Source: Ficedula albicollis (lineage: Eukaryota > Chordata > Aves > Passeriformes > Muscicapidae). Taken from it: a stretch of 64,000 nt of DNA. The DNA lies in contig NC_021677.1 in the NCBI RefSeq assembly GCF_000247815.1, positions 62,383,122 to 62,447,121 of the forward strand. The letters run 5' to 3'. Below are positions 1 through 25,200 of this stretch, one piece after another. The notes under the pieces were generated by a model, which saw nothing but the letters and a program-made list of their open reading frames with translations, did no database searches and was not told the origin of the DNA. Numbering within the stretch: the stretch's first letter is position 1; each line of letters starts with the position of its first letter. Both the position numbers and the translations under genes were made by a program.

Positions 1-43
1 AGTGAGTTTTAGGGGATGACCCCACGCAGCTGCCCAGCACTGA

Positions 44-3544
<3,501 letters not shown>

Positions 3545-5052
3545 GGACGCTCCCGGAGCCGGCTGCCTCTTCTGGGATGAGAGGAGCCAGCCATTCCCTC
3601 CTGCAGGACGAGGCCAGCCTGCCCAGCTGCTGGGCCACCAGATCCCTGCTGGGCCACCAGATCCCTGCTCAGCCTCTGGCTGGAGAAGCAGATGAGGAAG
3701 GAAGATCCCGGCTTTCGGCCGCTCCGCTCTCCGGCCTCCGCGCTGTCCTGTGTGTGTGCGCTTTGCTCTTTAGCTCTCTTTGGCTGATGAAGTACCTAGG
3801 TAGCCTGAGCTGTTCTCCTGTGTCTGCTTTTAGGTTTGGTTTTCCTGATTTCATTTGGGGTTTTTGGGGATGGGACAGTTCCGTGTCGCTCTCCCCTCCC
3901 GCGGGGCCAGCGGAGGGACCCCAGCACGGGAACGCTTCGCCCACGCCAGCCTGGTTACTTTGCAGGATTCTTTCTTTCCCCTGTGGCCTTTCTTGCAGAG
4001 CACCCTCGGTCATGTGTAGAGGTGGGTCCTGGATTACCAGTCAGTCTCCATGTCCTGACCAGAACACCCCACTGTGTCCCCTGTCCCCCAGGAGCGTCTG
4101 TGCGGGGCAGGGGGTGGCCATCCTGTCCCCAGGTGCTCTGGGTGCTGGCAGACCCTTGGTCGGGTGCTGAATGCCCAGGGGGGGCTCTCACCCCCCTAAC
4201 CCCAACCTAAACCCACACCTCGGTGCCAGCACATGCGCCACAGCCATAGACCAGAGAGCCCTCCCCTGGCTCTTTGGAGATTAGTGTTTATTTTTTTATA
4301 GTTGCCATATAAAGCCTAGCCTTAAATTCAACTGATAGTGTCCTTCCAATCACCGGAGAATCCATTCTGCAGTGAGGGTCTGACAGAGAGCCCGGGGGTG
4401 GGGATGGGGTGGGGGAGGAAGGAGAGCTGGCCACAGCCCTGCCACGCACTCAGGAATCCGCAGCAGTTCCCGTCAGCCTCCATCCCCTGCTTGACTTTCT
4501 GGTAATTCAGAGGCAGGAGAGGAACGGTGCCAGCCCCGTGGCCGAGCCCAGAGCTCCTGCACGGCCCCTGCGGAGCCGGGACGGGCAGCGGGATCGCTCC
4601 CAGCTCCGGGCGGGACGCGACGGCAGCGCCGGCCCGGCAGAAAGACAAGTGTAAATACAAACAACCCATTCCCTGCCAGCGTGCCCTCCTCCAGGACAGT
4701 CCCCTTCATCCCCTTGTTGCTCCAGCATTTTAAGTTTTCCTAATTTATTGGATGGGTGCTATCTCGTTGACTCCCACCAAGGAGTTCCTCCAGCTGCCGG
4801 AGAGCCGTGTTGCGGGACAACGCCGGGCAGCTCCTTGGTGCATTCCTGAGGAGCCTCTGTGGCCGGCTCACCCGGGCTCCTCTCTCTCTCTAAGCTGTCA
4901 TTCCCCGTTCTTTAGGGTGTTCATGGTGCTTCTTAGAGTCCCAGTGATTGTACGACGTCGTCCCCGTTGCGCGATGGTAGCTGCACACAGCCGCTGTACT
5001 GACCACCAGTGTCACGTTTGCTGTTCTAATAAAGGACTTTTACCAGAGAAGG
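3545..5052 (+). other. TRIM9: TRIM9 3' UTR (inferred end)
   Basis: Non-coding sequence after the TRIM9 stop. A canonical AATAAA lies at 5028-5033, so cleavage probably falls near 5045-5055. The segment has no long plausible ORF. It contains T-rich stretches around 4287-4300. The end is inferred from the signal only; no transcript evidence is available. Confidence 0.6.
5028..5033 (+). terminator. Poly(A) signal AATAAA, TRIM9
   Basis: Exact AATAAA about 1.5 kb after the TRIM9 stop codon. A second AATAAA at 5129-5134 lies in sequence that resembles the start of an LTR, so it is less likely to be the gene's own signal. Confidence 0.6.
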
Positions 5053-5097
5053 GCAGAGCTCCCAGAGCATCTCCGTGCTTCATTTCCCATCTCACCC

Positions 5098-5154
5098 CCT
5101 GTCCTGGTTTGGAGGATAGGTGTCTGCCAATAAAGGCAGGAGCTTCTCTTTGAA
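5098..5154 (+). mobile_element. Possible start of a passerine-type ERV LTR, cut by poly-G
   Basis: TGTCCTGGTTTGGAGGATAG and the following 35 bases resemble the 5' edge of an avian LTR family. The match stops exactly where the 921-nt G run begins. This is recognition from memory only, so confidence is low. Confidence 0.3.
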
Positions 5155-6250
<1,096 letters not shown>

Positions 6251-6254
6251 AGAC

Positions 6255-6460
6255 AGAACTCAGTCAAAGGGAGGGAAAATGGAATGGAAGCCACCTGAGG
6301 AAGGAATTCCTGGCTGGGAGGGTGGGGAAGTGCTGGCACAGGTTGCCCAGAGAAGCTGTGGCTGCCCCATCCCTGGAAGGAGGGAGGAATGACCAGGGCT
6401 GGATACAGAGCACCATCTCCGGGAGGAATGACCAAGGCTGGATACAGAGCACCATCTCCC
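6255..6460 (+). mobile_element. CR1 fragment with a 39-bp tandem duplication
   Basis: CR1-like run (GAAGGAATTCC...GGCACAGGTTGCCCAGAGAA...CCCTGGAAGG) to about 6380. Two copies of a 39-bp block (GGAATGACCA(G/A)GGCTGGATA...) follow at about 6385-6423 and 6424-6462. Confidence 0.6.
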
Positions 6461-6834
6461 CAGGGAGATGAAATAGAGGCAGAATGCTGAGGGGTCAGTG
6501 GAGGGGCAGCCATTCCCAAGGGAACAGCGTGGACAGTTCTCCCAGGGCCGTGAGAAGGACTCGCTGCTGGGATATCAGTGCCTGCTCTGTTTTCCCAGAG
6601 TGACTCAGGAGAGGTTTTCAATGTGCAGCTTCTGAGCTCATCATGGGCTCCAGTCCAGGGCTAAAGAAGAAAATGCTAATGGATGAAGTGCATCTCAGAA
6701 GGATGCTTGTTCTTTCCAGAGTGGGAATGTGCCCAGAACACCGGAGATACAGGAAACTGCATTTTCCCTGCAGCATGTAAAACCAGCCTGTAAGCTGTGT
6801 ACAGCACAGGGAACAGCCCAGGGCCAGAGCATCT

Positions 6835-7105
6835 GTGGCAATGGGACAAGGGGGGATGGTTTTACACTGACAGAGGGGAGATTTAGACGAGCTATTGGGA
6901 AGAAATTCCTCCCTGTGAGGGAGGAGAGGCCCTGGCACAGGTTCCTGTAGCTGCCACATTTCTGGAAGTGTCCAAGGCCAGGCTGGACAGGGCTTGGAGC
7001 AACCTGGGTTAGTGGAAGGTGTCCCTGTCCTTGGCAGGGGGTGGAACTGGATGATCTTTAAGCTCCTTTCCAACCCAAGCCACGCTGTGATCGTGTGATC
7101 CTGTT
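6835..7105 (+). mobile_element. CR1 LINE, 3' end fragment
   Basis: CR1 3' UTR signature with the tail CTTTCCAACCCAAGCCACGC, followed by GTGATCGTGTGATC, a degenerate form of the CR1 terminal octamer repeat. Confidence 0.8.
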
Positions 7106-7231
7106 ACTCTCTGCGTGTGGATCTGTGCGTGGATCTGTGCATGCATCTAATCTAATCTAACCCTGCCCTCTGGCATGGGAAAGCCATTTATTTCCCCATC
7201 CTGTCACTCCAGATCTTTGTCCCACTTCAGC

Positions 7232-7410
7232 TCTCCTGGAGCACCTTTAGACCTTGGAAGGGGCTATAAGGTCTCCCTGGAGCCTTTTCTCCACCAGGTG
7301 AACATTCCCACCTCTTCCAGAGCAGAAGGGCTCCAGCTCTTGGAGCATCTCTGTGGCCTCCTCTGGACTCACTCCAGCAGCTCCACATCCTTCTGATGTC
7401 GGGCTCGATG
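7232..7410 (-). mobile_element. CR1 LINE fragment, antisense
   Basis: Reverse complement of the internal CR1 segment seen on the + strand at 18040-18180 (CTCCAGGAGAGCTGGAG, AGGCCACAGAGATGCTCC-like). 5'-truncated. Confidence 0.7.
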
Positions 7411-7523
7411 CAGGACTGCAGGTAGGGCGGAGGGGCAGAACCCCATTTCCTTGCTTTACTGCCCACCCTGCTGGGGATGAGCCCAGCACAGGGAAAACAG
7501 CCTGGAAAGCATGCGGGGCCATG

Positions 7524-7560
7524 GCTGGAGGAGGAGGAGGAGGAGGAGGAGGCGGGGGAG
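7524..7560. repeat. (GGA)n microsatellite
   Basis: About eight or nine GGA triplets followed by GGCGGGGGAGG. Confidence 0.85.
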
Positions 7561-7776
7561 GAGAAAGTGTTGCGTTGGAAGCTCATATCGGATATTTCTG
7601 CCCTTGGGAGGAAGCGGAGGCAGGGCAAGGTCCTGCGGGCAGGGCAGGGCAGGGCGCTGCGGGAAGCTGCGCAGCCCGGAGCCCGGGGAAAGAGATCCCA
7701 CGCCATTTCCAGAGGGACCGCGGGCAGGCAGAGAACAGTGAGGAGAGGGGGGGAAAGGGAGGGGGCCGGGAAATGT

Positions 7777-9000
7777 GCCCCCCATCATCTCCCTTTGCGC
7801 ATCCCTCCGTGCCCCCCATCATCTCCCTTTGCGCATCCCTCCGTGCCCCCCATCATCTCCCTTTGCGCATCCCTCCGTGCCCCCCATCATCTCCCTTTGC
7901 GCATCCCTCCGTGCCCCCCATCATCTCCCTTTGCGCATCCCTCCGTGCCCCCCATCATCTCCCTTTGCGCATCCCTCCGTGCCCCCCATCATCTCCCTTT
8001 GCGCATCCCTCCGTGCCCCCCATCATCTCCCTTTGCGCATCCCTCCGTGCCCCCCATCATCTCCCTTTGCGCATCCCTCCGTGCCCCCCATCATCTCCCT
8101 TTGCGCATCCCTCCGTGCCCCCCATCATCTCCCTTTGCGCATCCCTCCGTGCCCCCCATCATCTCCCTTTGCGCATCCCTCCGTGCCCCCCATCATCTCC
8201 CTTTGCGCATCCCTCCGTGCCCCCCATCATCTCCCTTTGCGCATCCCTCCGTGCCCCCCATCATCTCCCTTTGCGCATCCCTCCGTGCCCCCCATCATCT
8301 CCCTTTGCGCATCCCTCCGTGCCCCCCATCATCTCCCTTTGCGCATCCCTCCGTGCCCCCCATCATCTCCCTTTGCGCATCCCTCCGTGCCCCCCATCAT
8401 CTCCCTTTGCGCATCCCTCCGTGCCCCCCATCATCTCCCTTTGCGCATCCCTCCGTGCCCCCCATCATCTCCCTTTGCGCATCCCTCCGTGCCCCCCATC
8501 ATCTCCCTTTGCGCATCCCTCCGTGCCCCCCATCATCTCCCTTTGCGCATCCCTCCGTGCCCCCCATCATCTCCCTTTGCGCATCCCTCCGTGCCCCCCA
8601 TCATCTCCCTTTGCGCATCCCTCCGTGCCCCCCATCATCTCCCTTTGCGCATCCCTCCGTGCCCCCCATCATCTCCCTTTGCGCATCCCTCCGTGCCCCC
8701 CATCATCTCCCTTTGCGCATCCCTCCGTGCCCCCCATCATCTCCCTTTGCGCATCCCTCCGTGCCCCCCATCATCTCCCTTTGCGCATCCCTCCGTGCCC
8801 CCCATCATCTCCCTTTGCGCATCCCTCCGTGCCCCCCATCATCTCCCTTTGCGCATCCCTCCGTGCCCCCCATCATCTCCCTTTGCGCATCCCTCCGTGC
8901 CCCCCATCATCTCCCTTTGCGCATCCCTCCGTGCCCCCCATCATCTCCCTTTGCGCATCCCTCCGTGCACCCCATCATCCTCTTTTGCGCATCCCTCTGA
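7777..9000. repeat. 34-bp minisatellite, 35 perfect copies plus one degenerate
   Basis: The unit runs from GCCCCCCATCATC to CATCCCTCCGT. Copies from 7777 to 8966 are identical (1190 bp = 35 x 34), and 8967-9000 is a 36th copy with changes. 34 is not a multiple of 3 and the unit has no stop, so all + frames stay open; the long ORFs here are shadows. Diverged relatives of the unit (CCCTTTGCAC...CCTCTG) continue to about 9370, so the array grew from an older repeat. It lies 0.75-1.95 kb upstream of the PYGL start codon. Each unit has two CpGs and the palindrome TGCGCA. Confidence 0.95.
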
Positions 9001-9280
9001 GACTCCCGGGATCCCCTTCCCACTTTGCAGACCCCTCTGTGCCCCTGCGGGTTCTTCCTGTCTTTTGCGCACCCTTCTGTCCATACCCGGGGTCCCTCTC
9101 CCTTCTCTGTGACCGTCAGGGTCCCCCCTTTGCACACCCCTCTGAGACCCCGCCAAGGGCCGGTCCCCGGGCCGCGTTCCTGGAGTCCCCCCTTTGCACT
9201 TCCTTCCGTGCATCCCCGGGATTCCTCCCTTTGCACTTCCCTCTGCCCATCGGGATTCCCCCCTTTGCACCCCGCTCTGT
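9001..9280. repeat. Degenerate 30-35 bp minisatellite relics
   Basis: Imperfect repeats of CCC(C/T)TTTGCA(C/A)...CCCTCTG... that are recognisably older copies of the neighbouring 34-bp unit. Confidence 0.6.
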
Positions 9281-9624
9281 CCATCCCCAGGATTTCTCCT
9301 TTTGCAATTCCCTCTGTCCATCCTCGGGGTCCCCCCTTTGCACCCCCTCTGCCCATCCCCGGTGTCCCCCCTTTTCCCCCCCATTGGTGCCGCCTCTCCC
9401 GCCCCACTCGTGGGCGGCCCTTCGCGGGGCCCGTCCCCCTCCCGTCCCCTCCCCATCCCCAGGATTTCTCCTTTTGCAATTCCCTCTGTCCATCCTCGGG
9501 GTCCCCCCTTTGCACCCCCTCTGCCCATCCCCGGTGTCCCCCCTTTTCCCCCCCATTGGTGCCGCCTCTCCCGCCCCACTCGTGGGCGGCCCTTCGCGGG
9601 GCCCGTCCCCATCCCGTCCCCTCC
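9281..9624 (+). promoter_or_regulatory. PYGL proximal promoter, 172-bp tandem duplication
   Basis: 9281-9452 is repeated at 9453-9624 with about one mismatch. Each copy carries an inverted CCAAT box (ATTGG at 9383 and 9555) and a GC box (TGGGCGG at 9411 and 9583) inside CpG-rich sequence just upstream of the PYGL start codon. No TATA box is visible, as is usual for a CpG-island promoter. The promoter role is inferred from position and motifs. Confidence 0.65.
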
Positions 9625-9722
9625 CGGGGCGGTGCCAGCGCGGGGCGGAGGCGGAACGCTGCTCGGGAGCGCAGCCCGTGTATCCGTGTCCCCCTCGCCC
9701 GTGTCCCCGCAGCCCCGCCGCG

Positions 9723-21656
<11,934 letters not shown>

Positions 21657-21845
21657 GGACACCGGGGGACGTGTGCGCTGTACAGTTCTCTGCTGTCTGA
21701 GTCTCTGTGTTGCTGCTGCTGGCTTTCCCTAGGGGTGGGCACAGGGGGGAGGGGTTTTTATAACGTAAGTGTCCGTGTGGAAAGCGAAACCACGTCGCCC
21801 CGCTGCTTGCGTTAGGTGCTAAAAATAAAAAAAAAAAAAAAAGTG
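21657..21845 (+). other. PYGL: PYGL 3' UTR with poly(A) signal
   Basis: Short 3' UTR; AATAAA at 21824-21829 is followed directly by an A run to about 21842. Confidence 0.75.
21824..21829 (+). terminator. Poly(A) signal AATAAA, PYGL
   Basis: 168 nt after the PYGL stop codon. It lies about 310 bp from the opposing ABHD12B signal. Confidence 0.75.
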
Positions 21846-22140
21846 CCACTGGAGTCCCCCCCGAGCGGGCTGTTTGCTGGAGGCTGAAATTAGGGCTGGG
21901 CTTGCTTCTGCCAATGCGCACGCAGGAGGAGGGCTGGCCAGGGGTGGGGTGGGCAGCACAGCTGGATGCAGCTGGGCACAGCTGTCTGGGGCCTCAGAGG
22001 TGCTGCTGAAGCAGGATAGGGGCCATGTACCCCCACCAGTGTCCTGTGGGATGCTCCCACTCATGGCCCGGACCACAGCAGCGTCTCCATCCCTGCAGCA
22101 TCCTGGAGGCAGAGGGTGACTAAAAAGTTTCTCAGTAGAT

Positions 22141-22146
22141 TTTATT
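22141..22146 (-). terminator. Poly(A) signal AATAAA, ABHD12B
   Basis: TTTATT on the + strand, i.e. AATAAA on the minus strand, 86-91 nt beyond the ABHD12B stop codon. Confidence 0.75.
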
Positions 22147-22231
22147 ACTTACAGCAGTAAGTTCAGTGCCATGGGGGGAGTCCTGGAGTGGATTTGAGGG
22201 AGCATGGGATCAGTGCAGGCAGCAACTGGCA

Positions 22232-22253
22232 TCACTTCTTGTTTAAGAAGTCT
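22232..22253 (-). CDS. ABHD12B: ABHD12B last coding micro-exon
   Basis: Only 22 nt of coding sequence: the last base of a Lys codon, then DFLNKK and TGA. The acceptor is TTGTTGCAG. The preceding exon ends AA|GTAAGT at 22595. Without this exon, reading through 22593 gives a false stop one residue earlier. The V-(K/R)-DFL ending matches the family's C-terminus. Confidence 0.88.
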
Positions 22254-25200
22254 CTGCAACAAGATGTAATAAATCTTACACTGTGTCACTGACCCTCCTG
22301 TGCTGCGTCAGAGCCTGATTTGTGATCCCTGCATGCGGGGCTGAGCTGGGCTTGGAGCATCTCTGCTCCCAGGGCAAAGAGGAGCTGGTGTCCCCAGAGC
22401 CACATCCCCAAGCCACCCAGGCCGAGGACAGGCTCAGGGCAGCGGGGAGCACTGAAGTTTACAAAGTGATGCCAGCAAACACCGTGGGGAAGGGAAGGAG
22501 CAGGCAGCTCTGAGTTTGCAGGAGAAGAGGCACAAGTGTAAGGGGAGGCCAAGGCTCATCCTGTGCCCCCCCATTTCTGTGGAGCAGCACTTACTTCACC
22601 AGGGCAGGCAGCTCTGGGTTGAAGGAGATGTAGTCGTGGCCCAAGCCCAGCTTTTCAGGAAAAGTAATGAACTTCACCTTGGATTTGTCCCTGTAGGCTT
22701 TGTGTGCTGTCTCATAGAGCTGCCACAGAGTGAGAGCGAGGTTACTGCACGAGCAGGGGACCCCACACCCCTCCTGCTGCATGGCCATCCCCTCTCTGGC
22801 CACCTCAGCCTTCCAAAGCCAGGCTCAGAGCCCGGCTGGCAGGTGCCCACCTTGCGTCCCAGCTTTGGAGGCAGGACTCCATCATCTTCTGCGTGCAGGA
22901 TGAGGAGGGGGCAGCCCAGCACCTTCACACTGTGGGCAGCAGCAAGAGGACTCTCCTGAGGACTCTCTCCAGAGCCAACAGAGCCCCAGGAGCCTCCCCA
23001 GTCCCTGTTAAAATTCCCAGAGCATCCTGACCCCCCTCATGCCCACCTGAGTGATGCCTGTGCTGCTTGCCCTGCCGTGGCAGCACCCTAATCACCTTAA
23101 TGGCAGCACGCTAACCACCTTAACCCCCAATTACAGGGTCAGCAGGTTTCAAAAGCAACTATAAATCAAACGGAATTTGGGCAGGCTCTGTGTGCTACAA
23201 GGAACAGGAGCACCAAAAAAAGGATGGTGTGGCTTGTGGACTTTGGCCAGTCATCAAACTGATGCCTGGCATTATGTAAATAAAAAGTCACTGTTGAAGT
23301 ATGAGTAAGCTGGGCAAACACAGAGTGCAGGAATTTCAATGGGGTCACTGACACCTCTCCTCGGCCAGGTGGTCCTGGCATCATTCCCCTCATTCCCTGG
23401 CATCATTCCTGGGCTCTGCTGTGCCCCTTCCCAGCAGGAACTCACTTCTCATCGTTGCGGAAGAACATTCCTGCCCGAGCCATGGAGTCCAGGATGAGGG
23501 ACTCAAAACCTGGGAACTGCCGGTAGATCTGCAGGGAGAGAGTTTGGGATGTGAGCCACGGTTTGGATTCAGCTGTGAGAGGGGGGAGAGCCAGGAAGCT
23601 GGGGCTGACACTGCTGGGGACCCCAGAGGCTGAGCCCCCTCCTGTCCCTGCTGGGGAACCCCAGGGGCAGAGCCCCCAGACTCACCTTGGTGATGGGGAT
23701 GTTGGCAGCTGCGTCTCGGATGCTGGTGTAGGGAGACTCCAGGACCACAGCATCAACCTGGACCCCTGAGAGCACAGTGAGGTGGGAGTGGACACGGCTT
23801 TGAGGGGCTGTCCCTGCTGCCACGCTGCTGCCACACTCCCCTCCCAGGCAGCAGTGGGGCCAAGATGTCCCCATCCCAGTAAGGAGGATAGGGAGGGCTC
23901 CTCATCACCCAAAATCAGGGCAGTGCAGAGCCTCAGGGTAACACTGCATGGGGACAACCCATCCATTCTGGCCCTTACCTCGCTCCTCCTGCAGTTTCCT
24001 CGCTGCATTGGTGGCAATCCTGTGACAGGAGAGGTGACAGTGAGGGGGAGCAGCAAAGGGGGGGTGCACAGCTCCCTCAGATTCCCCTCATTGGCTGTGT
24101 TTGGCTTTGCAGGGGTCTCTACCAAGGAGCAGCTCCAAGCCCTTGGTCCATTCCCAGGTGGCACCAGTCTGGCAGCAGTGTCACAGGGCACAGGGTGTGC
24201 CCCCACCCCACCCCCTGCACCTACCCTGTCCCCAAAGAATGTCCCCAGAAGATGATGCTGCTGTTCTCACTCCGTGCTTTCACCCAGTCATAGAGTGCCA
24301 GGACATCTGTGGTGAAGCCACTCTCTGAGGGGTGTCCAGTGGAGTCCCCATAGCCTGTGGGGGACACAGCTCAGTGTCACAACCCTGGTGGGGACAGGCC
24401 CCCCAAGAGGGGGATCACCCAGCAAGAGGCAGGGGGACAACTTCACCTCTGTAGTCGAGAGCCAGGATGTGGAAGTCAGCAGCCCCCATCGTCTGTCAGA
24501 GCAGCACTGAGTTATGTCCTGGTGGGGAATCACCCCAGGACCCCCAGCATGGCCTGTTCACTCTGCACAGGCTCTCTGGGGTCCCCAGAGCCAGCAGGAG
24601 CCTTCCTCCCAGCAGGCCCCAGTGTCCCCACAGGCCACCACTTACCTTCAAGAACTGGACACGGTGACTCGCAGCCCTGAGGGGGAAAACAGGGTTAGAG
24701 TTTGGGGAGACCCCAAGGGACCCTGCCCTCCAGCACCAGTGCAGGTGAGGAACCAGGGTGACTTATCCCAGCAGGGAAGAGCTGGATGCTGTGGGGTGGG
24801 TGCATTTTGACTTTTCCTTTTATTTTATAGGGCTTTTCCTTGACTGCTGAGGTCAGAGCCCACGGCAGCAGCCCAGCCCTGCAGCACTGCTGGCTGCTGC
24901 ATCCAGTTTGCTGCTTCTCACCCCAGAGCAGCCATCCTGCCCTGGTCCTGGCCCTGCAGCAGCAGCTCAGGAACTCACCTGGTGCCCCCATTGCCGTGCA
25001 GGTAGATGATCACAGGGTGAGCATCCCCAAGAGCCTCCTCGAACCAGCGCTGGTCCTTCCCCTGCGCCTCGGCCCCTCTGCTGCCCGGCACCGTGTGCCT
25101 GGGGGGGACACGGGGTCACCCTGGGGGGCTCCAGCAGGAGCTGGACTCTGCTGCCCCACAGGGCACACCGAGGACATCCTGCTCACCAGATGCCAACTGT

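Noticed and set aside
7777..9000. CRISPR-like direct-repeat array
   Set aside because: The 34-bp units are contiguous with no spacers, and the DNA is clearly vertebrate.
22591..22803. ABHD12B ending at the TAA at 22591
   Set aside because: A perfect GTAAGT donor precedes it by two codon bases, and a downstream exon restores the conserved C-terminus in frame.
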